NCBI GenBank assembly: GCA_029558835.1
Contig: JAKQDH010000163.1
Coordinates: forward strand, 1 to 64,000
Length of the DNA: 64,000 nucleotides
Direction: 5' to 3'
Source: Planctomycetota bacterium
GTDB taxonomy: Bacteria; Planctomycetota; Phycisphaerae; UBA1845
The notes beneath the pieces are model-generated. The model had not been told where the DNA came from and searched no databases. It was given only the letters and a program-made list of their open reading frames with translations. Position 1 is the first letter of the stretch. Every line of letters starts with the position of its first letter. Shown piece by piece: positions 37,223 to 46,045 of this stretch. A program made the position numbers and the translations under genes.

Positions 37223-39016
37223 TCAGCGGACCTTGACTACGACCAGCGTGATATCATCCGCCTGCTCGGCCAGGCCCACAAAGCGCCGCAGGTCCCAGAG
37301 TAACTGGGCGGCCAGGTGCTGCGCGTCAAGCTGACGGTGGCGGAGGATCGAGGCCCGGAAGCGCTCCCGCCCGTATACCTGCCCGCTGAAGTCGACCGCG
37401 TTCAGCACTCCGTCGGTGGCCAGCACGAGCACGTCGCCGTGCTGGAGCGTCAGCAACCCGCGCTCGAAGCGCGACTCCGGGTTCACGCCGATGACCATGC
37501 CGCCGGTTGCCAGCTCGGTGAACCGCTCCCCGCGCAGGTGCAGCGGCGGGTCGTGTCCGGCGTTGCAATAGGTCAACCGGCGACCGTCCGGCGTCAATAC
37601 CCCGTAGAAGAGCGTGGCAAACTCGCCGACCAGCGTGTCCCGGCAGAGGTCCTGATTCACGCGCACGATCGTCTCGTCCAGGTCGTAGATCCAGCTCGCC
37701 TGGGCACGCAACGCCGAACGAATCGACGCCATCTGCAGGGCGGCCGGCAGCCCCTTGCCCATCACGTCCGCAATGCACACACCGATGTTGCCCTGGGGCA
37801 GCTCCACGAAGTCATAGAAATCGCCGCCGAGTTCGAGGGTGGGATGATACACGGCCGCGCAGTCGAACGCCGCGTGCGCCGGCGGGCGCACGGGCAACAT
37901 GCGTCGCTGAATCTGGCCGGCCACCTCAAGCTGCCGCTGGACCTGCTCCGCCCGGGCACGCTGGGCGTACATGCGACTGTGCAGAATGGCCGTCGCCGCC
38001 TGGGAACCGATCGCGCGCAGCAGGGCGGCCTCCGCCTCCGCGAACACGTACCGCTCGGCCGTGTACACCCGAATGACACCAACGGTCCGACCGCGGTACG
38101 TCATGGGCGCGCACAGACCGCTGACGATACCCTCGCGCCGCGCGTCCTCACGGTACTGTACCCGTGGATCGTTGGGCGCGTCGTCGATGTACACGGTCTC
38201 CCCGGCCAGGGCGGCCGTGTCGATCGCGTTCGCGCCCACCAGCACCGGGCCCTTTGCCAGATACTCCGGTGAGAGGTTGCAGACGGACTTGATGACCAGC
38301 TCCTGCCGGTCCTCGTCCAGCAGACGGATCGCACAGGCCTTCACCTTCAACGCCTCCACGACGTTGCGGGTGGTCAGGTCGAGAATCTCCTGCAAGTCAT
38401 GCGTGCCGGCCAGCATCTCCGCCAGAGAGTAGACGGTGTTCAAATCCGCAAGCTGATTGTTGATTTCGATCGCTTGCCCGTAGAGCAGGGCGATGACGTC
38501 GGCCAGGGAGTCCGCAAAGCGATAGGTGGCCTGCTGGGCATCGTTGCTCCAGGGTTCGATAGCGGCCGCCGCCTCCAGCAGGCGGTCGGGGTCAACGTCG
38601 CACTGCCTCGCCAACGCCTGCACCGTAGCGGGCTCGGCCCGTCCGTTGGGGCGCGGCCCGACCACGATGGCGCCCACCCGGCGCTGGCGGTGGACGATCG
38701 GGGCAACATAAAGGGCCGCGCGCTCGAAACAGACGGACCGCCCCTGGGCAAACGGATCCTGCGCCAGCGCCGCGATGTGGGCCTCGACGGCTGCCCGCCC
38801 CCGCGCGGATTCCCCGATGAGCCGGGCGAAGTCATGCCCCCACACCGGCTCCGTGACCAGGTGACCATCGGCACCACAAATCCAGATCGACACGCGGCCC
38901 AGCGCGGCGAAGCGTTCCTGCAACTGCCGCAGCGTTTGCACGCTCACCAGATCGGCCAGCTCGCGTCCCGCGTGCGTGACGTTCGCACATGTGCACGGCT
39001 TGTCCACGTCTCTCAC
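37223..39016 (-). CDS. PP2C/SpoIIE-type serine phosphatase with PocR-like and GAF sensor domains
   Basis: A 597-residue regulator. Residues 15-140 resemble a PocR-type sensory domain (LVSVQTLRQLQERFAALGRV ... DGHLVTEP), though the Cys residues usually seen there are mostly absent. Residues 205-345 form a GAF domain (LNTVYSLAEMLAG onward). The rest is a SpoIIE/PP2C phosphatase: GGDFYDFVELP and CIADVMGKGLPAALQM carry metal-binding Asp, then LTYCNAGHDPPLHL, LATDGVLNA and ADDITLVVVKV. The GTG start at 39016 is only 9 bases after the M42 peptidase stop; the ribosome site is weak. It would dephosphorylate an anti-anti-sigma protein or similar partner, none of which is nearby. Confidence 0.88.
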   Translation of the reverse strand: MRDVDKPCTCANVTHAGRELADLVSVQTLRQLQERFAALGRVSIWICGADGHLVTEPVWGHDFARLIGESARGRAAVEAHIAALAQDPFAQGRSVCFERAALYVAPIVHRQRRVGAIVVGPRPNGRAEPATVQALARQCDVDPDRLLEAAAAIEPWSNDAQQATYRFADSLADVIALLYGQAIEINNQLADLNTVYSLAEMLAGTHDLQEILDLTTRNVVEALKVKACAIRLLDEDRQELVIKSVCNLSPEYLAKGPVLVGANAIDTAALAGETVYIDDAPNDPRVQYREDARREGIVSGLCAPMTYRGRTVGVIRVYTAERYVFAEAEAALLRAIGSQAATAILHSRMYAQRARAEQVQRQLEVAGQIQRRMLPVRPPAHAAFDCAAVYHPTLELGGDFYDFVELPQGNIGVCIADVMGKGLPAALQMASIRSALRAQASWIYDLDETIVRVNQDLCRDTLVGEFATLFYGVLTPDGRRLTYCNAGHDPPLHLRGERFTELATGGMVIGVNPESRFERGLLTLQHGDVLVLATDGVLNAVDFSGQVYGRERFRASILRHRQLDAQHLAAQLLWDLRRFVGLAEQADDITLVVVKVR

Positions 39017-39025
39017 CGGTCCGTT

Positions 39026-40087
39026 CTACGAGGGAATGAAACGCAGCTTCGGCGTGATGCGCGCCACGGCTTCCGCCAGCAGTCCCGCGGCCGCCTGCAA
39101 GTCCGACAAACTGACTACCTCGACCTGCGTATGCATATAGCGATTCGGAATACTGATCAGCGCCGTCGCCAGCCCGGACCGACTCAACTGCATGGCATTG
39201 GCGTCCGTACCGGTCCCGCCCGGCTCGGCCTCCAGTTGGAACGCCAGGCGTTTGCGCCGTGCCGTCTCCACCAGCACACCCTCGAGGACCGGGTTGATAT
39301 TGGCCCCGCGGCTGATGACCGGCCCCTTCGTCAGACTCACTTCGCCGTTGATGCGCTTGTCCACGTCGGGGTAGTCGCTGGCGTGCGCCACGTCCACCGC
39401 GATACCCACCTGCGGGTCCAGTCCGAAGCACGAGGTTCGCGCCCCGCGCAGACCAAGCTCCTCCTGCACTGTGCTGACGGCGAAGAGGGCGCAGCGGAGC
39501 TTCTTGATCGAGCACAGCCGCAATGCCTCCATCACCACCCAGACGCCGCACTTGTTGTCAAACGCGGCCGCCGTTACCAGGTCCTGCCCCAGGTGCACAA
39601 GCTGCGTGCGGAACGTGATCGGGTCGCCGACGCTGACCACCCGCTGCGCGTCCTTCCGGTCCTTCGCGCCAATGTCCACCCATAGGTCCCGCAGTTCAAC
39701 CTTCGCTCCACGCTCCTCCGGCTTCAGCATATGCACCGGTTTGCGCCCGACCACGCCGTCCACGGGGCCATGTTGCGTGTGCACAATAACGGCCGTCCCC
39801 GGCAGCACCCCGGGATCAATCCCGCCAATGGCCGCGAAGAACAGGAAGCCGTACTCGTCGATGTGCTTAACCATTAACCCGATCTGGTCACAGTGTCCCG
39901 CGAGCATGACGCGCGGCGCCCCCCCCGGGTTCTGCGCTACGACCACGTTGCCATGCACGTCCGTCTCGATCGAATCGGCGTAGCGTTTCATGCGCGTTCG
40001 CACGATCCGCTGGACGGGCTGCTCAAACCCGGACGGCGAGGCCGTCTCCACGATACGCTTGAGGAACTCGTAGCTCTCCGTCCGCAA
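39026..40087 (-). CDS. M42-family metallo-aminopeptidase
   Basis: About 353 residues of an M42 peptidase, a cytosolic dizinc aminopeptidase that forms tetrahedral 12-mers. Metal and catalytic motifs: VMLAGHCDQIGLMV (His), TAAAFDNKCGVWV (bridging Asp), VSTVQEELGLRGA (Glu pair, catalytic and ligand), IAVDVAHASDYPD (Asp) and RYMHTQVEVVS (His). I place the start at the TTG at 40087 because GAGGAG lies 6 bases upstream and the family starts at this point (LRTESYEFLKRIVETASPSG); the ATG at 40102 would put the ribosome site inside the gene. It precedes the phosphatase gene closely and probably shares its mRNA. Confidence 0.9.
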   Translation of the reverse strand: MRTESYEFLKRIVETASPSGFEQPVQRIVRTRMKRYADSIETDVHGNVVVAQNPGGAPRVMLAGHCDQIGLMVKHIDEYGFLFFAAIGGIDPGVLPGTAVIVHTQHGPVDGVVGRKPVHMLKPEERGAKVELRDLWVDIGAKDRKDAQRVVSVGDPITFRTQLVHLGQDLVTAAAFDNKCGVWVVMEALRLCSIKKLRCALFAVSTVQEELGLRGARTSCFGLDPQVGIAVDVAHASDYPDVDKRINGEVSLTKGPVISRGANINPVLEGVLVETARRKRLAFQLEAEPGGTGTDANAMQLSRSGLATALISIPNRYMHTQVEVVSLSDLQAAAGLLAEAVARITPKLRFIPS

Positions 40088-40404
40088 GGCATTCTCCTCC
40101 ATCCCCGGCTGCGGGGGGCAACCTTCGCGCAGGGTTCGGGATCGAACCGCGCCGCCGTTCCCGTCCCCACCTGCTTCCGCCATGCCCCGCCCTCTCGGGG
40201 CAGGCATAGTCCGCCCTGTGCAGGGTCCAGCAGTGTACGCGCCCGATGTTAGGTCCTCAAGGCGGAGCCTCGAAATGAGACCGGCACCGTAGCACTCCAG
40301 TGACGGGGCGGGCCCGGGTGCGCGGCTGAGTCAGCGGGCCTGTCCCTTCCGGCGCAGCAGCATCCGTTCCCCGCGGCCGACGTGGAATGCCGGTAGCGAA
40401 GCCA

Positions 40405-40436
40405 GGGTGGCATGGCCAAGCGCAGGCCGCCATGCC
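40405..40436. repeat. Interspersed repeat, family A (short copy)
   Basis: GGGTGGCATGGCCAAGCGC followed by AGGCCGCCATGCC. It lies just upstream of the panD promoter; the remainder of 40088-40488 shows no gene. Confidence 0.7.
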
Positions 40437-40488
40437 TTCCCGCCGTGGGATGGCTGCTGCAAACGCATGCCGGCCTGCCCGCGAGGCT

Positions 40489-40516
40489 TTGACATTCCCA
40501 CCGTTCCTGGCATAAT
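40489..40516 (+). promoter_or_regulatory. Sigma-70 promoter of panD
   Basis: A perfect -35 TTGACA (40489-40494), a 16-base spacer and CATAAT (40511-40516), five of six matches. Transcription would start near 40523, which places the ATG at 40517 outside the mRNA and supports the GTG start at 40550. Confidence 0.65.
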
Positions 40517-40549
40517 ATGCCTCAAGATCGCTGTGCGAGGACGCTGCCC

Positions 40550-40957
40550 GTGAAGATCGAGATGCTGAAATCCAAGTTGCACCTGGCGTGCGTAACGGAC
40601 GGCGACGTTCAGTACGAAGGCAGCCTGGGCATCGACGCGGAACTGATGGACGCCGTCGGCATTCTTCCCTACGAGAAGCTGCTCGTCGCCGACGTCAACA
40701 ACGGCGCCCGTTTTGAGACCTACGCCATTGCGGAGCCGCCGGGCTCCCGTCGGATCGTGCTCAACGGAGCGGCCGCCCGCCTCGGCTGCATCGGGGACCG
40801 GCTCATCATCATGACCTATGCCTGGGTCGAGGACGCGGAAGTCCGCCACGGGCGGTTCCGGCCGCGGGTGCTGCGACTCGATGAAGGCAACAACCCCGTG
40901 TACCCCCTCACCGGCATGCCCACCTTCGGCGACATCGCTACCATGCTCGAAGGTTGA
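40550..40957 (+). CDS. panD: Aspartate 1-decarboxylase
   Basis: A 135-residue pyruvoyl enzyme that decarboxylates aspartate to beta-alanine for pantothenate and CoA. Typical features are MLKSKLHLACVT (active-site Lys), YEGSLGIDAELMD (the Gly-Ser bond cleaved to form the pyruvoyl group), NNGARFETYAI and RIVLNGAAARLG. The length fits the family. GTG at 40550 is the start, with GAGGA 8 bases upstream and the promoter just before it. It stands alone; the CoA gene coaD is 20 kb away in the same window. Confidence 0.95.
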   Translation: MKIEMLKSKLHLACVTDGDVQYEGSLGIDAELMDAVGILPYEKLLVADVNNGARFETYAIAEPPGSRRIVLNGAAARLGCIGDRLIIMTYAWVEDAEVRHGRFRPRVLRLDEGNNPVYPLTGMPTFGDIATMLEG

Positions 40958-41048
40958 CGCAACATGCGCCCGTTGTCAGCCCCCCGCGACCCGCCTCCGA
41001 AGCCCGGCAGGTGGTAGTGCAGCCACGCAGGATCCAGGTGCAGAACCC

Positions 41049-41080
41049 GGGTGGCATGGCCAAGCGCAGCGCCGCCATGC
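41049..41080. repeat. Interspersed repeat, family A (short copy)
   Basis: GGGTGGCATGGCCAAGCGC followed by AGCGCCGCCATGC. The 470-base space between panD and the mutase also holds a family D fragment (TTCTGCATTCTGCATTC) at 41222-41238, and no gene. Confidence 0.7.
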
Positions 41081-41428
41081 TCCTCCCGTGATGGAGTGAC
41101 CGTTCGTTGCAGCAGCAGTCCCGCCGCCAGGAAGGCGCCCCCGCTTGGAGCAGGCCATCAGTCCGACCTCCCCGGTGTACGTCGTCGAGCCGCCCGCGCA
41201 CTCCTCTTTCTGAATCGTGCCTTCTGCATTCTGCATTCCCGCAGTTGCTCCCGCCAAGTCGTCCGGCTGCACCGTGCACCGGCCTCTCCCCGGCGTCGGC
41301 CCACCTGCGACCCGCCCGCTAACTCTGGCGGCCCGGTCGGTTGGACGATACTATCCGGCGGCGGGTACGGAGCCAGCGGACGCCGGGCGACGCACATTGT
41401 CACTTGCGCTGGTTGGAAGAACATGGAC

Positions 41429-42628
41429 ATGCACAAGCTCACGCGGGAGTTGAACGTCAACAACGAAGCGAAGATCGTGCTGGTCGTTGCCGACGGGTTG
41501 GGCGGCTTGCCCATGGAACCGGGCGGACCCACCGAGCTGGAGGCCGCGGCCACTCCGTATCTGGATGAGTTGGCCCGACATAACACCTGCGGCTTGATGT
41601 ACCCGGTATTGCCCGGCATCACGCCCGGCAGCGGCCCGGGACACCTTGGGCTGTTCGGGTACGACCCGCTGCAATACGCCATCGGGCGCGGCGTGCTCGA
41701 GGCGCTGGGGATCGATTTCGACTTGGGCCCCGATGACGTTGCGGTGCGCGGCAACTTCTGCACCGTGGATGGGGAGGGGCTCATCACGGACCGCCGCGCG
41801 GGGCGCATCCCCACGGAAACCTGCGCCAAGCTGGTCGAGAAACTGCGTGCCATCCGCCTGCCGGACGTGCAGTTGTTCGTCGAACCCGTACGCGACTACC
41901 GCTTTGTGATCGTGTTTCGCGCCGCGGGTCTGGAGGGCGAGGTTGAAGATACGGACCCGCAGCGGGTCGGCGCGCGGCCGCTGGAACCCAAGGCACGGCA
42001 CGCGGGCGCCCAACGTACGGCCGAGCTGGCAGCCCAGTTCGTACACCAGGCACGCGAAATCCTCCGCCATGATCGTCCCGCGAACATGCTCACCCTGCGC
42101 GGTTTCGCCAAGCGACCGGACATTCCCACGATGCGGGACGTCTACGGCCTGCGCGCGGCCGCCATCGCCGTGTATCCGATGTACCGCGGCCTGGCACGCC
42201 TCGTCGGCATGACGCTGCCGGCCCGTCCGCTCCAGTTGGAGGACCAGCTCAACGCCCTCCGGCGACACTGGGATGAGTTCGACTTCTTCTTTCTCCACTA
42301 TAAGTACACCGACAGCACCGGTGAGGACGGCAACTTCCCGGGGAAAGTCAAGCACCTCGAACACCTCGACGCGCAGATTCCGACGCTGCTTTCGCTGAAG
42401 CCCGCCGTGCTGATTGTAACCGGCGATCACAGCACCCCGTGTCGCCTGCGCAGTCATAGCTGGCACCCGGTACCGGTGCTCCTGGCCGCCGAGACCTGCC
42501 GGCCGGATCGGGTGAGCGGTTTCGGGGAACGCGAATGCCTGCACGGCGGGCTCGGCCAGTTCGAGGCACGTTACCTGCTGCCGCTGGCATTGGCACACGC
42601 GGGCCGTCTACAGAAGTACGGGGCCTGA
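41429..42628 (+). CDS. apgM: Archaeal-type 2,3-bisphosphoglycerate-independent phosphoglycerate mutase
   Basis: A 399-residue alkaline-phosphatase-superfamily enzyme that interconverts 3- and 2-phosphoglycerate. Evidence: IVLVVADGLGGLP (metal-binding Asp), TELEAAATPYLDELA, PGITPGSGPGHLGLFGYDP (catalytic Ser region), ADGxG-type sequence, the metal motif TGDHSTPC and a late His (HSWHPVPVLL). The length fits the aPGAM group rather than GpmI (~510). The ATG at 41429 has GGAAGA 8 bases upstream; the ATG at 41423 is too close to it. It belongs to central glycolysis and stands alone here. Confidence 0.88.
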   Translation: MHKLTRELNVNNEAKIVLVVADGLGGLPMEPGGPTELEAAATPYLDELARHNTCGLMYPVLPGITPGSGPGHLGLFGYDPLQYAIGRGVLEALGIDFDLGPDDVAVRGNFCTVDGEGLITDRRAGRIPTETCAKLVEKLRAIRLPDVQLFVEPVRDYRFVIVFRAAGLEGEVEDTDPQRVGARPLEPKARHAGAQRTAELAAQFVHQAREILRHDRPANMLTLRGFAKRPDIPTMRDVYGLRAAAIAVYPMYRGLARLVGMTLPARPLQLEDQLNALRRHWDEFDFFFLHYKYTDSTGEDGNFPGKVKHLEHLDAQIPTLLSLKPAVLIVTGDHSTPCRLRSHSWHPVPVLLAAETCRPDRVSGFGERECLHGGLGQFEARYLLPLALAHAGRLQKYGA

Positions 42629-42644
42629 CGGCCGCATGCAGAAT

Positions 42645-42725
42645 GCAGAAGTAAGAATGCAGAAAGGCGCCGTCCGTGCAGGGGCCGTAGTGGGCCCATT
42701 CCTGCATTCTGACTTCTGCGTTTTT
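42645..42725 (+). terminator. Long-loop terminator built from a repeat (family D)
   Basis: Two 18-base arms (GCAGAAGTAAGAATGCAG and CTGCATTCTGACTTCTGC) pair with one mismatch around a 39-base loop and are followed by GTTTTT at 42720-42725. A related stretch of the repeat is at 41222. It ends the mutase transcript. Confidence 0.55.
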
Positions 42726-42991
42726 CATTAGCTATAGGACGCATACGCCGCCCATCCCGCCCCGGCTTTCATGTTGCCTTCCGACAACACTGCACGTCAA
42801 ACGGTGCGCGAACCTTGCCGATACCTTTCGGGGACGTATAAGCAGCGCGCCGCGCGCCCGGCGTTTTCATGCTGAAAGGCCGATAACAACCGGGCGCTTG
42901 CGGCGCGGAACGGCGGCACGGGCGTTCCACCCGTGCGGGCACGCCGCCAGGGTGGTTGCAGCACCGAGTTCCGGGAGGGCCTCAAACAATC

Positions 42992-44191
42992 ATGGACGCA
43001 GCGGGCACCAGCACGAATCCTCGCACGCTGCCGGCGGATGCGGCTCTCGAAGTCCTGGAGAGCCTGCCCGGCGGGGTGTTGCTGGTGGCGCCGGACCTCA
43101 CCGTATGCTATCGGACCGCCGCGGCCGGCACCTGCTTGGCGCCCGGTGACGACCTGCCGACCATCTTCGCGGGCGCGCGCTTCCTGGACCCCTTCGACGG
43201 CTGGCCGAGCGAGATAGCCCGCCTGCTGGCGTCCGGGGCCTCGGCCCGGTTCGCCTGCGCGCTACCCGGCGGAACCACGGGACAGGGACTCATCATCCTC
43301 GACTGCGCCCCTTGGCGCACACGGGAGGGCGGCGCGGTTCACGGCATCGTGGTCCACCTCGAGGACGGCTCGAAGTGGGTGGGGCTGGAGCAGCGACTGG
43401 CCGTGGCGGAGCGCCTGGCGGCCGTGGGCAAGCTCGCCGCCAAGGTCGCCCATGAGCTGAACAACCCGCTCGATGGTATTCTCCGTTACGTCAACCTCGC
43501 GTTGCGGCTCGTGGGCGATGCTCCGGAGCCTAAGCTGCGCGCGTATCTGGACGAATCCCGCACCGGCCTGATGCGCATGGTGCAGATCATCGGCGAGTTG
43601 CTGGAGTTCTCCCGCAGCACCCAGGGCGAGTTCGACGTGCTGCCCGTCAATGAGGTGGTAGTCCAAGCGCTCAACAGCCTCGGCCCCGCGGCCGAGGCGC
43701 GGAACATCGTGGTGGCCGCCGACTTCCAACAGCAGCACCTGCCGGGAATCCGCGGCGGGCGGCTGCTCCAGGTTTGCTGCAACCTCATCAAGAACGCCAT
43801 CGACGCCATGCCCCAGGGCGGCCGGCTCACCGTCACCACCGGCATCGTCCAGGAGCAGGTCGTCATCCGCGTCGCCGACACGGGCGTCGGGCTGCCGAAC
43901 CCGCCGGAGCGCGTCTTTGAGCCGTTCTTCACGACCAAGCCACCGGGCCAGGGCACGGGCCTGGGGTTGGCCATCTGCCGCGACTACATCACGGGCATGC
44001 AGGGAACCATCGACGCGGCCGGCGGCGAGCAGGGCGGGGCGGTGTTCACCGTGCGCATCCCCGTGGCCGCCTGTCAGGCGGTGCCCAGCCGGACTCAGTC
44101 CGCCGGCGCCCACGCGCCATCCACGGGCACGCCGCCGACGATGCGGGCCGACCGTGCTTGCGCCCCCACGGCACCTTGCGAGACCGGATGA
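42992..44191 (+). CDS. Soluble sensor histidine kinase (second pair)
   Basis: A 399-residue kinase without membrane helices. An N-terminal PAS-like domain (about 15-125) precedes the HisKA region with KVAHELNNPLDGILRYV (His154). The ATPase domain has CNLIKNAIDAM (N box), DTGVGL and GQGTGLGLAIC. The C-terminal 30 residues are Pro/Thr-rich and disordered. GGGAGGGC lies about 11 bases before the ATG. The stop overlaps the regulator start as ATGA, so the two are translationally coupled. Its similarity to the kinase at 26604 (AHELNEPLGAI) suggests a common subfamily that works with NtrC-type partners. Confidence 0.9.
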   Translation: MDAAGTSTNPRTLPADAALEVLESLPGGVLLVAPDLTVCYRTAAAGTCLAPGDDLPTIFAGARFLDPFDGWPSEIARLLASGASARFACALPGGTTGQGLIILDCAPWRTREGGAVHGIVVHLEDGSKWVGLEQRLAVAERLAAVGKLAAKVAHELNNPLDGILRYVNLALRLVGDAPEPKLRAYLDESRTGLMRMVQIIGELLEFSRSTQGEFDVLPVNEVVVQALNSLGPAAEARNIVVAADFQQQHLPGIRGGRLLQVCCNLIKNAIDAMPQGGRLTVTTGIVQEQVVIRVADTGVGLPNPPERVFEPFFTTKPPGQGTGLGLAICRDYITGMQGTIDAAGGEQGGAVFTVRIPVAACQAVPSRTQSAGAHAPSTGTPPTMRADRACAPTAPCETG

Positions 44192-45597
44192 GTATGGCTG
44201 CAACAACACCGAAAGCGCACGTGCTGCTGGTCGATGATGATCGCATCATCCTCGATTCGCTGCGCGAGTTCCTGCAACTGGAGGGCTATGCGGTTGACGT
44301 CGCCGCCAACCTGAACGAAGCGCTTCCCGCGTGTCAGCAGCAGGTGCCGGACCTCGTCCTTACCGACATCAACATGCCCGGCGGCGACGGCTTCGAGTTG
44401 CTGCACATCCTGCGTAAACGCTGGCCGGAAACCGTCGTCGTCATGATGACCGGCTACGGCACGATCGAGAGCGCCGTCGAGGCCATCAAGATGGGCGCCT
44501 ATGATTACCTCACCAAGCCCATCCATGACGATGAGCTCTCCCTGACGATCGAGCGCGCCCTTCAGCAGCGCACGCTGGTCCGCGAGAACCGGCGTCTGCG
44601 CGAACGCCTTGACCAACGCTTTGGACTCGAGCAGGTCGTCGGGCAGGACTACCGCCTGCGCAAGGTGCTGGACATGGTGGAAACGGTCGCGGAGTCGGAC
44701 GTGACCGTCCTGTTGCAGGGGCCTTCCGGCACCGGCAAATCCCTGGTCGCGCAGGTCATTCACCAGCGCAGCGCCCGTCGCGACAAGCCCTTCGTCGAGG
44801 TGGCCTGCGGCGCGATTCCCGAATCCCTGCTGGAAAGCGAGTTGTTCGGGCACGTCCGGGGCGCGTTCACCGGGGCCGTCGCCAACAAGGAGGGCAAGTT
44901 CAAGGCCGCCCACCCGGGCACCATCTTCCTCGACGAAATCGCCACCGCCTCCCCGGGTCTCCAGGTGAAGCTGCTCCGCGTCCTGCAATCTCAACAGTTC
45001 GAACCGCTCGGCAGCAACAAGACCGAGACCGTGGACCTGCGCTTTGTCCTCGCCACCAACGTGGACCTTGAGGCCGAAGTGCGCGCCGGCCGCTTCCGCG
45101 AGGACCTCTTCTATCGCATCAACGTGGTGACCGTCGACCTGCCCCCGCTGGCGGACCGGGCCAGCGACATCGTGCTCCTCGCCCGCCACTTCCTGCGCCA
45201 GTTCTGCGAGCGCATGAAACGTCACCTGCTGGATTTCGAGCCCGACGCGCTGGCCGCCCTGCAACGCTACTCCTGGCCGGGAAACGTGCGCGAGCTGGAA
45301 AACGCCGTCGAGCGGGCCGTCGTGTTGAGCAAGGGCCCTCACGTTACCCTTGCCGACCTGCCGCCGCGCGTCTTTAACCCCGGGCGACCGACCGGCGAGC
45401 CGCCACCCTATCAACCGAAGCCGCTGCGCGAAGCCCTGGCCGAGCCCGAACGCCGCATTCTGGAAGCGGCACTACAGGCCAACGGCTGGAACCGCCAACT
45501 CACGGCCGAGCAGCTCGGCATCAACCGCACGACTCTCTACAAGAAGATGAAGCGTTACGGCCTGCTGCCCGACGCCCTCGAACTCGGCGCCCATTGA
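44188..45597 (+). CDS. NtrC-family sigma-54-dependent response regulator (second)
   Basis: A 469-residue regulator. Receiver: LLVDDDRII, phospho-acceptor Asp60 (LVLTDINMP) and Lys110 (YLTKP). AAA+: Walker A GPSGTGKS (178-185), GAFTGA (225-230), GTIFLDEI, and the arginine-finger region RFREDLFYRINV. The C-terminal helix-turn-helix reads NRQLTAEQLGINRTTLYKKM. GAFTGA implies activation of sigma-54 RNA polymerase. The start overlaps the upstream kinase stop by ATGA. Targets are unknown; the sigma-54-like site before iorA (56431-56447) is a candidate for this or the first regulator. Confidence 0.93.
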   Translation: MSMAATTPKAHVLLVDDDRIILDSLREFLQLEGYAVDVAANLNEALPACQQQVPDLVLTDINMPGGDGFELLHILRKRWPETVVVMMTGYGTIESAVEAIKMGAYDYLTKPIHDDELSLTIERALQQRTLVRENRRLRERLDQRFGLEQVVGQDYRLRKVLDMVETVAESDVTVLLQGPSGTGKSLVAQVIHQRSARRDKPFVEVACGAIPESLLESELFGHVRGAFTGAVANKEGKFKAAHPGTIFLDEIATASPGLQVKLLRVLQSQQFEPLGSNKTETVDLRFVLATNVDLEAEVRAGRFREDLFYRINVVTVDLPPLADRASDIVLLARHFLRQFCERMKRHLLDFEPDALAALQRYSWPGNVRELENAVERAVVLSKGPHVTLADLPPRVFNPGRPTGEPPPYQPKPLREALAEPERRILEAALQANGWNRQLTAEQLGINRTTLYKKMKRYGLLPDALELGAH

Positions 45598-45656
45598 GGG
45601 CCGCTGCAGGCCCGCACTTCCCTGCGGGAACGTGCGTAGTCAACATCCCCATCGTC

Positions 45657-45760
45657 GTGGGTGCCATGCTTTCCCGCGACCACAGTCGCGGGTAAGCATG
45701 GTTCTGCGAGCGATCGAATGCCCGCCCCCCGCTCGCGGCGGATGACGGCATGGCACCCGC
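45657..45760. repeat. Interspersed repeat, family B
   Basis: GTGGGTGCCATGCTTTCCCG, ACAGTCGCGGGTAAGCATG, GAATGCCCGCCCCCC and GGCATGGCACCC, ending next to the stop codon of the FeoB-associated gene. It separates the second regulator gene from the Feo operon. Confidence 0.75.
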
Positions 45761-45761
45761 G

Positions 45762-46028
45762 CTAGACTCCTGCCTCCCTGGAAGGAGCGGGGGCTTGTGG
45801 ATGGTTCCCAAGGATGGGCAGGGGAATCCGGCCTGGCGCAGTCTGAATCGTCGCCGGCGTTGGTGACGTGCAGCCCTCCAAGCCGGTCGCCGGCTTGAAG
45901 ACGCAGCCGTGGCACCTACCGCCCACTGCAGGCCCGCGACGCACCCTCCAATACGCGGCTCGGCCAAGGTACACCACGGCCGCTACCACCGCGCCCCAGG
46001 CGAGGATGTCCTGCCACCCGATCGGCAC
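45762..46028 (-). CDS. FeoB-associated Cys-rich membrane protein candidate
   Basis: An 88-residue protein beginning 17 bases after the feoB stop. It has one transmembrane helix (QDILAWGAVVAAVVYLGRAA), a basic stretch (YWRVRRG) and then cysteines in GRCHGCVFKPATGLEGC, the layout of the small FeoB-associated proteins found next to feoB. The GTG at 46028 has GGAG nine bases upstream. The C-terminal 40 residues are low in recognisable features and end at a family B repeat. The position and topology support a role in ferrous iron transport. Confidence 0.6.
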   Translation of the reverse strand: MPIGWQDILAWGAVVAAVVYLGRAAYWRVRRGPAVGGRCHGCVFKPATGLEGCTSPTPATIQTAPGRIPLPILGNHPQAPAPSREAGV

Positions 46029-46045
46029 GATCGCTTGCTCCGCGC

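Noticed and set aside
42956-42991. Longer start for the second kinase
   Set aside because: The ATG at 42992 has a plausible GGGAGGGC site; the extra 12 residues lie in sequence with no ribosome site.
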